Positions 19,144-29,337 are shown, numbered from the stretch's first letter. The stretch is DNA of 35,980 bases from Chara braunii (GCA_003427395.1 BFEA01000001.1:77926-113905), one strand, 5' to 3'. Program-made: numbers and translations. The notes: generated by a model not told the origin, from the sequence alone.

Positions 19144-19728
19144 TCACAAAAGTTGTTGGCACAGTCTGTTCATTTGCTCAGTTTGTCCATTCGTTTTAGG
19201 GTGTCTACCTGACGACATGGTCAATCTTGTGCTATAGGCTTCCATTAGCTTTTGCCATTGTAGACCAGTGAACCATTCATCCCTATCAAAGACAATGGTT
19301 TTCGGAAATCCGTACTCGGAAACCCATCGCATCTGGAACTTTTGGATGACGAGTTTCGTTCTAGCTTCTGATGGTAGAGGAACGAGCATCACATACTTAG
19401 AGAATCTATCAACAATGACCGTTACTTGGCAATTCCCATTTCGACTTTTGGTGAGACTCATGAAGTCAATCGAGATGGACTCACTTGATTCAGTACCATG
19501 AGATTCTCATTAGAGGGCTTGTTCCTTTGGCAAACAAGACAGGTTCGCACGTAAGTTAGCACATTCTCTTTCATTCCTTTCCATCCAAAAGACTCTCACA
19601 TTAGCATATGTCTTCTTACATCCGAAGTGCCCCTCAGTATTATGACATTCCTCAATAACCATACTTTTGATGTCTTCTCTACGGGGCATACAATTTTTTT
19701 CTTTGGTTTGATCGATAAAGAAAAGCAA
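19144..19728 (-). pseudogene. Integrase of element C
   Basis: The zinc-binding start shows IEECHNTEGHFGCKKTYANV followed by an aberrant Cys pair. The core includes VIVDRFSKYVMLVPLPSEAR, VFDRDEWF with the second catalytic Asp, and SSGRHPKTNGQTEQMNR with the catalytic Glu. The first-Asp segment near 19461-19475 is altered by stop codons. All are in one frame with the RNase H fragment (19771-20022), so stops, not indels, cut this part; a frameshift lies just before 19139. Confidence 0.83.
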
Positions 19729-19770
19729 GCCATCATCTATTCGATATTCAAGAAAGAGTTCAAGATTCTT

Positions 19771-20022
19771 CTAAAGGGTTTGGATTACAGGATTCCAAAT
19801 TGGATCCGCAACACACCCTTTACGAATTTTATCCTTCAACTCATTCCCGATGTCAAGGTAAGTAACAATCGTACCAAAGAAATCAGAACGTCTGAACAAA
19901 GCATCACCATCAACACTAGACTTACCTTTAATGGTTTTCAACTCAAAGTCAAATATATCGATGAATGCAGACCATCTTACTAACTTGTCCGAGAGTCGTG
20001 GTTGAGTATTGATCAAATTCAA
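19771..20022 (-). pseudogene. RNase H end of element C
   Basis: LVRWSAFIDIFDFELKTIKG and GDALFRRSDFFGTIVTYLDI match the end of RNase H in A (ADALSRRSDYFG). Between here and 20178 the sequence continues as degraded RNase H up to the D insertion. The upstream half lies on the other side of D, at 29343 onward. Confidence 0.82.
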
Positions 20023-20178
20023 GGTTAAATGATCTGAGTAAACTGTGAAGTGTCATCTGAGCAAGTAGTGCTTCCAAGTGTCCAGTGCTTCCACTTAGGC
20101 CTACAATTCCCCCTTAATCCTTTTGTAGCACAACCTCAATCCCAAACTGACTAGCATTAGTTGTGACAATGAAAGGAA

Positions 20179-20183
20179 GTGAG
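20179..20183. other. Target-site duplication of element D (left)
   Basis: GTGAG immediately before the LTR start TGCAACGG, identical to 29338-29342 after the right LTR. Confidence 0.93.
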
Positions 20184-20516
20184 TGCAACGGGCCTCTATC
20201 TGCCGCAGCCTACAACCAAGGCCTATTGGGCTATTTGTATGTTCGGCCTGTGGGACCAGGCCGTGGCTTGACCCCATAGGCCGTGTGCTGTTCCAGTCCA
20301 GTCCAGTCCAGTCCAGTCCAGTCCAGTCAGTCCGCTGGGGGTATACCCCAGTTGTTTTCTGTTTTCAATTCATTCTTCATTCTGCACATCTTGGAGTACG
20401 CGTGTGTTGAGTCCGCGTCGTAGTTGCGCTGTCCCTTCCAGCTCCAGCTCCATCTCCTCCACCATCAACCCTTCGTCCTCATCCTGTCGAACCGCCATCC
20501 CGGCGGGTCCGCCACA
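20184..20516 (+). repeat. 5' LTR of element D
   Basis: Starts TGCAACGGGCC and ends TCCGCCACA, followed by C and the primer site. A GTCCA pentamer run at about 20291-20327 is longer than in the right LTR (two or three units). Many scattered substitutions and small indels distinguish it from 29035-29337. Confidence 0.92.
20291..20327 (+). repeat. (GTCCA)n pentamer run
   Basis: About seven tandem GTCCA units inside the 5' LTR of D; the 3' LTR has only GTCCAGTCCA plus a degenerate unit. Confidence 0.9.
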
Positions 20517-20517
20517 C

Positions 20518-20529
20518 TGGTATCAGAGC
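20518..20529 (+). other. Primer binding site (tRNA-iMet) of element D
   Basis: TGGTATCAGAGC, the same primer sequence as in element A, one base downstream of the LTR. Confidence 0.93.
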
Positions 20530-20671
20530 GGGAACGTTCCCCGCTCCCACCCACCACAGCCCGACATACGGTGTAAAACGCGACAATGGGTTTTCACCTG
20601 TTTTTTGGGCGTTTTCAAAGGAAAACGCCGGAAAAAAAAAACGGAGAAACGAGCAGCAGCAAGGGAGCGAC

Positions 20672-20935
20672 AGGTGGCGAGAAAAGAGAGAGTGCCGCCA
20701 TGACTCGTGCGCGCCAAGGCCACCGCACACGCACACACAACGTGCCCACGCTGCCTCTCTTCCCCGCCCCACTCNTCTTCCCCGCCCCACTCCCATATTA
20801 TCTAGGTGGCCAGAAAAGAGAGAGTGCCGCCATGACTCGTGCGCGCCAAGGCCACCGCACACGCACACACGACGTGCCCACGCTGCCTCTCTTCCCCGCC
20901 CCACTCCCATATTATCTTTATCAAGATCCGAGATG
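20672..20935. repeat. 132-bp tandem duplication
   Basis: AGGTGGCGAGAAAAGAGAGA at 20672 recurs as AGGTGGCCAGAAAAGAGAGA at 20804. The copies are almost identical over GTGCCGCCATGACTCGTGCG and the CCCGCCCCACTCCCATATTA end. A single N at 20775, within an extra CTTCCCCGCCCCACTC unit, suggests assembly uncertainty here. Confidence 0.92.
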
Positions 20936-21132
20936 CATGCTGCTGCGAGGGTTTGAACCTAGGCAGCTGCCAGCCATGTGCGTGCATGGCCAGTGCTGTA
21001 ACACACTGGCCAGACTATGTCCATAGCTCTGTAGTGCGGGACGTTCGTGTTGAACAGTTCCACACGAGCTATTTACCCCTCTTGCACACGTGGCCATCTG
21101 CAGTGCCACGTGGCAGCTTGCTGAGGAGCTTC

Positions 21133-21330
21133 AAGACCCCCCTGGCTAGGGGGCTGCATTACAGGCCAATATGGGTGGTTGATCAAGATCTCGGCACACC
21201 CAGCTGATGATGATGATGCTGGCTATTATTTTTTGTACTGCTGCACCAGCAGTTTGGCAGCAGTGAAGACCCCCCTGCCTAAGGGGCTGCACGTCAGTGC
21301 AATCAGGGTGGCTGATCAAGATCTCAGCCA
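21133..21330. repeat. Diverged tandem units of about 133 bp
   Basis: AAGACCCCCCTGGCTAGGGG (21133) and AAGACCCCCCTGCCTAAGGG (21266) start two units. Each continues to a shared GATCAAGATCTC segment. A third partial echo (GCCAAGATCTTGGGGATCTT) follows at about 21400. Confidence 0.8.
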
Positions 21331-21955
21331 ACCCTTGAGTATTTATTTATTATTAGTAATATTTTTCTGCTGCAACAGCAGGCTGCCAGCACCTTGAAGG
21401 CCAAGATCTTGGGGATCTTGGTGATCTTGTTGCTCTTGGCCAACCAAGAGCCTGGTATCATCTCTCTCCACTAACCTCCTCTCCCACTCCCCTCTCTTTC
21501 TCCCCTACACCATCTCATCACCTCTTCTACCTCTACCACTACTCCCCCCCCCTCTCTTACATCTCTCTTCACTCATCTTCCACCACCTTTTTTTCCCCTC
21601 CCCTCCACACTCACCATCTTCTACTAATCTCTTCTACTCCTCACTTTTCTCATCCCTTTCTCTCCCATTCTCCCACCATACTCTCCCCCTTCCCCCCAAT
21701 CATCCCCCCACCTCCCACTTCAATCTGTTTCTCTTCCTCGCCTATTTCTCTCTTTCTCCATCACTATTTTCTCTTTCTCCATCACTTTTTCATTCCCCCT
21801 CACCCCCAACGTAGAATTTTTCTGTTTTTTCCAGTGCTAAAAACCCGGTAGGACCGGGGGGTCCTCCCCCAACCGGAACCGGACCGGTCCTACTGGCCGG
21901 TCGACCGGGCCGGTTCCCCCCCGGTTGGCTGTAGCGCATCTTTTTTTTTTTTTTT

Positions 21956-22260
21956 NNNNNNNNNNNNNNNNNNNNNNNNNNNNNNNNNNNNNNNNNNNNN
22001 NNNNNNNNNNNNNNNNNNNNNNNNNNNNNNNNNNNNNNNNNNNNNNNNNNNNNNNNNNNNNNNNNNNNNNNNNNNNNNNNNNNNNNNNNNNNNNNNNNNN
22101 NNNNNNNNNNNNNNNNNNNNNNNNNNNNNNNNNNNNNNNNNNNNNNNNNNNNNNNNNNNNNNNNNNNNNNNNNNNNNNNNNNNNNNNNNNNNNNNNNNNN
22201 NNNNNNNNNNNNNNNNNNNNNNNNNNNNNNNNNNNNNNNNNNNNNNNNNNNNNNNNNNNN
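21956..22260. other. Assembly gap (305 Ns)
   Basis: Unresolved bases between a poly-T run and unrelated sequence, inside the leader of element D. Any open frame across it is meaningless. Confidence 0.99.
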
Positions 22261-22916
22261 TGTCGAGGGCAACTTGGACGAAGCACCCCCTAACACTACA
22301 ACCCCTACCCCCCTTTTCAAAGTTTTTGGGTGGGAAGTACTGTCCCTACCCTGCCACTAACACCCCCACCCCCCTCTTCAAAGTTCTTGGGCAGAACGTC
22401 AACGTTTGCAAAAAGCCAGGTACGTTGTTGTCAATGTCTGCTGAAGCCCGTGCTGAAACTCCACCACTAAACCCCCCAACGCCTGACCCTCAACCCCTGA
22501 AATACCCCCCCCCCAACCCCCCAACCCCCCAAACGAAACTTCTCTGTTCAAAGTTTTCTTTGCGGATTCGGGGAGATCTCGGTGAGCGCAATCCAACCAT
22601 GTTTTCAAAAAAATAAAAATAAAAAATTTGACCCACTTTTGGACCCAACCGGAATTCTGGTTGGACCACCGGGGGTCCAACCGGCCCGGTTGGATCCGGG
22701 CCGGTCCAACCGACCGGTTGCCGGCACAGCCATGGTTTTTTCTTCTTTTGTCTTCTTCTTTGATTTAAACTTTCTCAAAAAGGTTTGCATTATCTTATCC
22801 CCCTACTTCTTTCTCATTTTTCTGATTTATTTTATTTTTATTTCTAATTATTCTGAAAATTCATTTTTTTCTGCGGCACCTCTATATCTGTTTAGGACGT
22901 AGTTATTTCAGCTCTC

Positions 22917-23270
22917 GGCGCACATTTTGACCCCATGGGGGTAACGAAGTGCTGCCGAAATTTTCTCTTTTCTCCCTACTCTCTCCCATCTTACTTAGTC
23001 ATATCTTTTGCCGACACACTTCGACCCCATGGGGGTAACGAAATGCTGCCAAAATTTTTGAAAAATCCAACACTTAGTTTCTCTTCACTCTCCATCTAAC
23101 ACTTACTTTCTCTTCACTCTCCACGTCCTCATTTATTTATTTATTTATTTGTTTTTCTGAAATTTATAATTTTCGGCATTTTGAACCTTAGTGTGCTTAT
23201 CTTGGTCTCTCCTTCCTCATGGCACATTTTTTACCCCATGGGGGGTAGGGAAATGCTGCTGAAAATTCCC
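22917..23270. repeat. Three dispersed copies of a ~48-bp unit centred on CCCCATGGGG
   Basis: Units at 22917-22965, 23012-23058 and 23221-23270 share CACATTTTGACCCCATGGGG (with changes) followed by GTAACGAAATGCTGCCGAAA (with changes). They are separated by unrelated AT- or CT-rich stretches. The core is a perfect palindrome. Confidence 0.88.
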
Positions 23271-23461
23271 AAAAAAAAAATATTATTTTGTCTTCACATG
23301 TTGTTTATTTATTTCTTTAACTATTTTTATTTTATTATTATTATTATTTTTTATCTCAAAAAAATCACCGCTTATTTTTTCTCTTTCCCCGTCCCCTCCA
23401 CGGTTGCTATTTTCTTTTCTTGATTAGGTCACCGCAACCCTACCCTTACCACCAAAACTCC

Positions 23462-23512
23462 GGTTAGGGTTTTCTTAGGGTTTTTCTAGGGTTTAGGGTT
23501 CTCCTAAACCCC
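23462..23512 (+). repeat. Degenerate plant telomere-type / telo-box cluster
   Basis: Four or five AGGGTTT/TTAGGG units (GGTTAGGGTTTTCTTAGGG, TCTAGGGTTTAGGGTTC) end in CCTAAACCCCC, giving the motif on both strands. AAACCCTA telo-boxes are known in plant promoters; here they sit about 220 bp upstream of the gag start candidate. Confidence 0.75.
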
Positions 23513-23730
23513 CTCCTCTCCCACCTCCTCCCGTCGGGCACCCTGGACCCAAACAGCTCCTCTCCCCTCGACCGGATTTGCGCCACCATCTCACGCGCGA
23601 CCCGCTGGTCACGGGCGAGCCGACTCACGACTACCCACTCTGCTCCCGCGGCCCCCTTCCTCTCGCCGGTGGTCTCCTATCCCCACGCCACAACCCATCT
23701 CTTTCCTCACCTCTTTCTCCACCTCCCACC

Positions 23731-25470
23731 ATGTCTGCCCCCATACGTCCACTACCCACGAACGGGGCCACAACTGAGGAGATTGTCGCGGCGACCTCTG
23801 TCTCCAGGCACCTGCCCAACCGATGGTCCAGGGTCACAACCCTGTGGACCCCATGGAACTTCGCGTTGTTCTTGCGTCCCTCCTTGCACCTTTGCAAGCG
23901 CGACTCGAGGCGCTTGCACCCCTGGAGGGCAAGTCAATGCGCTCGCCCTTTAAGTTCACCGCCTCAAGGGTTCTCCTCGTTGCTCTCCCCACCGCTCTCA
24001 GATTCCATCCCCTACCGGCTCATAGTCCGACTCTCCACGACTCCAGACACAGAGACGTGGTGGTTCGTCCTCCTCCGCAGTGGTGAGCGCTATCGCTGCT
24101 CAAACCATACCGTCTATTGCGGCACACCCGTCGGACCCTGCCGCCCCTGCTGCTTCGGCCACTACCGCCGGTGCTGCTGCCCAGATACCGATATCTGGCC
24201 AGACAGTTTCATCTACTCATCTCGATATGGCTTCCCAGCTTCCCGCTTCGGTCCCGACACTACGGACCAGAGTCCTCCCTCCTCCCATCATCTCCTCACT
24301 CCCACCTCAGGGTTCCGTGCAGTTTGTTACTCCTGCTACGGGACCCTCCCCTCCTCCTCCACGTCCGACCCCGTGCACTCAGCAAGTGGCTACCTTGCAG
24401 GCGACCATCGCGTAGCTCCAAGCGGAGATTCTCACCTTGAGACAGCCTCACGCTTCACAGGTTGCTCACCCTTCTTCTTATACCGCCCCTCCCACATCTG
24501 TCTTGCAGACTCGTTTCCCTTGACCTGCTCCTGCCCCTCTACCCACCTACCTCGCCACTCCATCCCAGCTCGCTGCGCCTGCGGCCTCTACCCACCTACC
24601 TCGCCACTCCATCCCATCTGGCTGCGCTTGCGGCCTCCACCTCTGCTGGACCTTCCACCAGCGGCCCCGACCCACAGCCTGCCACCACTTCCACCCCTGC
24701 ACCGGCCCCGACATTTGTTGTCGCAGTGGAGGCCCATCAGCCTCTCTCCCCCCGTGGTCAGCACAGCGGTCTCACCCTTGTGCGCCTGTCGGATATACCT
24801 GACTACGATGGTACACTCCGTATGTCGCATTGTTTGCAGGCTGCCACACGTGAGCTGACACTGACTAACACTAGTCAAGAGTTGTGGTGCTCTATGCTCA
24901 CAACTAAATTGTGAGGCAGCGTGTTCTCCGCATGGGAGAACTATTATACCCATCGTACTCGTCCGAATGAGGCTCCCACTCTCGTGGATTTCACCACGTT
25001 CCTTCATGACTGTTATGGCACTCTCCATGACGCGACCTGCGCCCTAGATCAGGTCACATAGACGCAGTGGCGCGGGTCCTCCGCACCAGTGGACCTAGAG
25101 CGTCACATCTAGGTGTTTCAAGACGCCCGCCTCATTCACGATGAGGCACTCCTACCTGCGGTCCTTTTGACAAACAGGTTCGTCGTCGGCCTTCCGACTA
25201 ACTACCGCTTCGAGCTCTGGTGACAAAGCTTCACCTCCTCAGAGCAGGTCTACGAGGCTGCTCAACAGTACCAGAAGATGTGGAGTCGCTTCTCCGACGC
25301 CTCATCTTCTTCTCGATCTACCGCCGCCGCCACCCAATCACGCGGTGCTACTCACGGTCGATCCTCCTTCGTCGGCTGCTTTTGCCGACCAGCTCGACCT
25401 GGAGCATCGTTCTCTCCGCGCTAGAGTTCTCTCGACTACGGCGAGGACGCCTCAACCGAGCTTGACCGTA
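23731..25470 (+). pseudogene. gag-like region of element D (broken)
   Basis: The first ATG candidate (23731) has a CACCATGTC context. Gag-like sequence moves between frames. At 23823-24086 it reads VDPMELRVVLASLLAPLQAR. At 24080-24415 it is Pro/Ala/Thr-rich. In the frame of 24462-24914 the segment LVRLSDIPDYDGTLRMSHCL is followed, after a TGA at 24912-24914, by SAWENYYTHRTRPNEAPTLV and FTTFLHDCYGTL. These resemble the capsid domain of Ty3/gypsy gag. Another in-frame TAG is at 25059-25061. No intact zinc knuckle was found. Gag forms the particle; this copy could not. Confidence 0.65.
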
Positions 25471-25825
25471 CCTTTGCGGAGGCCCCGAGGACATCGAGCT
25501 TCGGGACGTCATCCAGTATCACTTGGATGATGACACTATCCCGGTGGCCAAGCGCTTGCAGACGGCCACGTCCGCCATGGGTCGTGCACGCAGTCGGGTT
25601 GCTCAGGTGGATCTCCCGCAAGGTTTCATCCCTCCTCGCAGAGCTCTATCCCCTAAGGAGCGCGCCGCCCACGAGGCTTGCAGATAGACCTCCCGGAAGG
25701 TTTCGTCCCTCCTCACGGTGTCCATACCATGCTGCCCTTCATCGACACTATGCTGCCATTCCTAGTCAGCGCCGATCTCAGTCCCCCCTCGACCCCGGCC
25801 AGCCAGTCCCATCCAGCTAGCCACG

Positions 25826-26736
25826 ATGCAATGTACCGTTGAGGCCTCGCACGTAGCCGGTTTCCCGACCACCGAGTCACAGTTTGTCCCTTTGACTACC
25901 CCACCAGAGGATCCTCAGGACACGACAAACGCAATTCCCTCTGCCTCGCCGTTCGTTGAGGTACCCTCTGCCCTACAGCAGACCGCTGCATCTAGTTCTT
26001 CCCCTCCGAGACTTCCGACGCGTGGCGCCATTCGCACAACTTGTTGTAGCGCTCAGCTGGCGACTCGCGATGGCTTCGTGTCATCTCTCCTGGACTTTAG
26101 CATTCCTCAAGCACGTCAGGTGCGACTGACAAGACACGTAAACGTCACGTGTCGTCTTCTCACTCTGCTCTCTAACCCTGATCGCACCCTCCCCTTCATT
26201 CCTATTTGCTTGGGGACATCTATGAGGGCGTACCGCCCTTTATGGGACTCCGACTCGCCGGGAAACTTCGTTCACCCTCGCCAGGTTGAGGAAGCCTGTC
26301 TAGCTACCTCCGAGTCTCGCTCTCCTATCTCCGTTACCCTCAAAGATAACAAGACAAGCGCTTCTTCGATCAGACGGACCCCGACCTCCACTTTTCCCTC
26401 ACCCTACAACCACCGGATAGTACCCAGGCACCTCAACGCTACCATTCCTCTGCATACTTCGACGTGCTGGAGATTGGGGACGACTTTTTCCTTGGCACTC
26501 CTTGGTCTTGCCGGTTTCGTGGCACAGAGGCCGAATGGACGACCGAGACACTCGTTCTCAAAACGACGTGTGGTCAGACCCATAGAGTCCCCTTCATTGG
26601 AACAACGACGACACCCCTCCCGACCTACGTTCCCAGGACCCTCGTTCCTCTGGGTCCCACCCAGACATCGCCTTCACTTCTTCTCGTCGGTTTGTTCACT
26701 TTATATGACAGGCGAACGTCATGTTCTACTCCGTGA
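25826..26736 (+). pseudogene. Protease region of element D with altered active site
   Basis: In the frame from 25826 the segment LWDSDSPGNFVHPRQVEEAC, near residue 140, aligns with the retropepsin active site (usually DSGAT or DSGA followed by a hydrophobic stretch). Here it reads DSDSP, so the conserved Gly and Ala/Ser-Thr are replaced, which should destroy activity. The C-terminal segment VLEIGDDFFLGTPW (26464-26510 region), which corresponds to the G-M-D-W-like end of the protease, is in a different frame. The assignment rests on these two segments and the position before RT. Confidence 0.6.
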
Positions 26737-27530
26737 ACGTTATGGATCTTCTTCGCTATGATCCACTTGGTCCCGAGGTTGAGCTCATCTCACTAAAGTC
26801 CGATCCTCCTGACCCTTCCTCCATCTTCGTAGCTCCGATCTCTACATCCACCCCTCAACCTGCGGATACCCCTGCGACATCCCAGGTGCCTACGTCGTTC
26901 ACTGTCGAGTTCACCCATACGTCTCATGCCGACATAGACGTTAAGGAACTCACACGGTTCACAAACGACTTAAAGCCCGCCGTTCGCGATTTGATTCGAG
27001 AGTACCACGACGTTCTCCCCGTATTTCTCATACAGCGGGATCCCTCCGATGCGCGACGTTAAGCATTCTATCCAGCTCATGCCTGACTATCGTGTCCACC
27101 ATCAGGCACCCTACCGACTCTCGATTACAGAGGCGACGAAACTCAAGCGCCAGCTTGAGGAGCTCCTTCTACTGGGATTCATTAAACCCAGTAACTCCCC
27201 TTGGGGTGCACCCGTCCTCTTTGCTCGCAAAGCGGACGAAACTCTGCGCCTCTGCATTAACTATCGCAGCCTTAACGGTAAGAACTGCTATCTCATCCTC
27301 GCGCGGATGAGTTGTTTGACCGTCTGGCAGGCAACCGCTTCTGCAAGAAGATCGATCTTCGTAGCGACTACCACCAGATCCCCGTTGCCACAGAGGACCA
27401 GCCGAAGACCGCCTTTCGGTCGCGCTTCGGCCACTACGAGTTTACGGTGATGCCATTCGGCCTCACCAATGCACCCGCCACCTTCCAGATGGCGATGAAC
27501 GATATCTTCAGGGACATCCTTTAAGAATAC
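26721..27530 (+). pseudogene. Partial reverse transcriptase of element D
   Basis: The pre-RT linker (26721-27062) ends with a run like [16 protein letters not shown] starts in the next frame with [50 protein letters not shown] and [12 protein letters not shown]. After another shift it continues with [14 protein letters not shown] and [20 protein letters not shown], and stops at TAA 27522-27524. A few codons later sequence similarity ends, just before the catalytic Asp-Asp motif, and GTCTGT-rich repeats begin. The enzyme therefore lacks its active site as well as a continuous frame. Confidence 0.85.
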
Positions 27531-27534
27531 ATTC

Positions 27535-28540
27535 TCGTCTGTCTGTCGGCAAGGACCTGTCACGTGTAACTGTCTGTTTGTCACTCACAAGGGCACACAC
27601 AGCCAAGACCTGGGTCATGCTGTTTTGGTTGTGTGTGACTGTGTGTCTGCCCGTTAGTTTGTCTGGCTGGCTATACAACTGTCTGTCAGTCTCTCAGTCT
27701 CTCAGTCAGTCAAGCTGCGCCGTGGTCAATTTGTCTGTTTGTGTGAGTGTTTGTTTGTTTGTTTGACTGTCACACTCTATGGTATGTGTGTATCTGTCTA
27801 TCTGTCTGCAAGGGTCTGTCACGTGTACCTGTCTGTCTGTCACTCTGTCACCCTGTCCATGCGCCACGTCACTCCGTCACCCTGTCCATATGAGTGTTTG
27901 TCGGTATGTCCATTTGTGTGTAGGCAGTTGTCTGTTAGTTTGTTTGTCAGTTTTTTAGGCAGTTGTCTGTCGATCTGTCTGTGTGCCTGTTTCTCTTTTT
28001 GTTCATCTATTTGTTTGTCTGTCGTGTCTGACTGTCTGTCTATCACTCACTCTGTTAAGCAGTCTGTATGTGACAGTCAAGCTGTGTGACTGTGTGTCTG
28101 CCCGTCAGTTTGTCTGGCTGGTTGTACAGTTGTCTGTCAGTCGCTCAGTCTCTCAGTCAATCAAGCTGCGCCGTGGTCAATCTGTCTGTTTGTGTGACAG
28201 TGTTTGTTTGTCTGTTTGTCTGTCACACTCTATGGTATGTGTGTGTCTGTCTATCTGCCTGCAAGGGCTTGTCACGTGTACCTATCTATCTATCACTCTG
28301 TCACCCTGTCCATGTGCCACGTCACTCTGTCACCCTATCCATATGTGTGTTTGTCGGTCTGTCCATCTGTGTGTAGGCAGCTGTCTGTCAGTTTGTTTGT
28401 CAGTTTTTTAGGCAGTTGTCTGTCGATCTGTCTGTGTGCCTGTTTCTCTTTTTGTTCATCTATTTGTTTGCCTGTCGTGTCTGACTGTTTGTCTGTCACT
28501 CACTCTTTTAAGCAGTCTGTATGCGACGGTCAAGCTGTCT
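27535..28540. repeat. GTCTGT-rich tandem duplication (451-bp unit)
   Basis: A unit beginning TGACTGTGTGTCTGCCCG (near 27637) recurs at 28088, a period of 451 bp. The two units end near 28080 and 28531, both with AAGCAGTCTGTATG and GTCAAGCTGT. A partial third echo of the AAGG-CTGTCACGTGTA segment precedes them at 27550. The unit consists of GTCTGT, CAGT and TTTGTTTG words with a strong strand asymmetry (G/T-rich). Open frames rich in Cys, Leu, Ser and Val are by-products. Confidence 0.9.
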
Positions 28541-29034
28541 GACAGACAGACTATGTGTGTGTGTGTGTTTTTGTCACTTCTGTATAATATTGTGTATGTG
28601 TGTGTAAAAGTTTGAAGACTCTGAAAGACTGAATACGTGTGTTCCCCCCCCTGAGGGAAGGGCCCGACACAACAGATATATATTTAAAAAAAAACAAAAA
28701 CAAAAAAAAACGTATGCGTACGCGAGAATACGTACGTGTACAGGATGCAACACAGCTTGTGACATATTACTTTTTTTTCCTTTCAGCACAGGCAATTGCC
28801 TCCAGGACTTTAGAATTGTATGTTGCTACATTTCATTTTCTGTTGTTAGCTAGGATGTGTATACCAGACATTTGCTTTTCATTTGACATTATGTAGCTTA
28901 GGCTGCATCGCATGGACTCCGCACGGAGCTTGCTCCGGATCCTAGATTTCTCAACTTTCTTTGTTACAGAGTTCCGCTGCTTTTGCGGATAGCGTGTTTA
29001 TGGCTCTTGCGATCCACTACAGGTTTGAGGATTA
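28541..29034. other. 3' end of element D, non-coding
   Basis: (TG)n at 28554-28568, an A-rich tract at 28684-28710 and unique sequence up to the LTR. The bases before the LTR (AGGTTTGAGGATTA) are only weakly purine-rich, so the polypurine tract is degraded or atypical. Confidence 0.5.
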
Positions 29035-29337
29035 TGCAGCGGGCCGCTATCTGCCCTGGCCTACAACCAGGGCCTATTGGAATATTTGCCTGTTCAGCCT
29101 GTGGGACCAGGTCGTGGCCTGACCCCACAGGTCGTGTGTTGTTCCAGTCCAGTCCAATCCCGTTGGGGGTATAGTTGTTGTTTATTTTCGATTCATTCTT
29201 CATTCTGCATCTTGGAGTAGGTGCTTGTCGTGTTCGCGTTGGAGCTGCACTGTCCCTTCCAGCTCAATCTCCATCTCCTCCACCCTCAACCCTTTGTCCT
29301 CACGCTGATGAACCGGCATCCCGGCGAGTCTGCCATA
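29035..29337 (+). repeat. 3' LTR of element D
   Basis: Starts TGCAGCGGGCC and ends TCTGCCATA, then GTGAG. It is shorter than the left copy owing to fewer GTCCA units and small deletions. In the first ~115 aligned bases I count about 16 differences. Confidence 0.92.

Larger units (their letters stand above)
20530..21955 (+). other. Leader of element D, left of the assembly gap
   Basis: No coding domain. It contains a 132-bp tandem duplication (20672-20935), a pair of diverged ~133-bp units (21133-21330), a pyrimidine-rich tract of TC-rich sequence (about 21450-21800) and an ACCGG-rich patch (21840-21925) before a poly-T run at the gap. Confidence 0.6.
22261..23730 (+). other. Leader of element D, right of the gap
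   Basis: Non-coding, changing from C-rich (22290-22530) through an ACCGG-rich patch (22645-22725) to AT-rich DNA with three copies of a CCCCATGGGG-centred unit. It ends in a telomere-like TTAGGGTTT cluster at 23462-23512 and GC-rich sequence before the first gag ATG candidate (23731). Confidence 0.6.
20184..29337 (+). mobile_element. Element D: internally deleted Ty3/gypsy element nested in C
   Basis: It has short LTRs (20184-20516 and 29035-29337), a perfect tRNA-iMet primer site one base after the left LTR, a long leader, a frame-broken gag/protease/partial RT on the plus strand, and GTGAG duplications. RT stops just at the palm where the YXDD motif should be; RNase H and integrase are absent, replaced by GTCTGT-rich DNA. 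A 305-base N gap lies in the leader. It must have inserted into C after C, yet its LTRs differ from each other more than C's do. Confidence 0.9.

Noticed and set aside
20940-20975. tRNA-like T-arm (GGTTTGAACC)
   Set aside because: No cloverleaf or A-box around it, and the B-box match is imperfect.
21790-22320. Long frames crossing 21956-22260
   Set aside because: They are open only because the gap consists of Ns.
23578-24858. 426-codon plus-strand frame in element D
   Set aside because: It is long, but its translation is rich in Pro, Ser, Arg, Cys and His with no domain, whereas gag-like segments appear in the other two frames. It looks like a stop-poor shadow frame of GC-rich sequence.
27739-28542. 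Cys/Leu/Ser/Val-rich frames, 112-142 codons, on the plus strand
   Set aside because: They are translations of GTCTGT-type repeats in several frames at once, with no domain and no constraint on codon positions.
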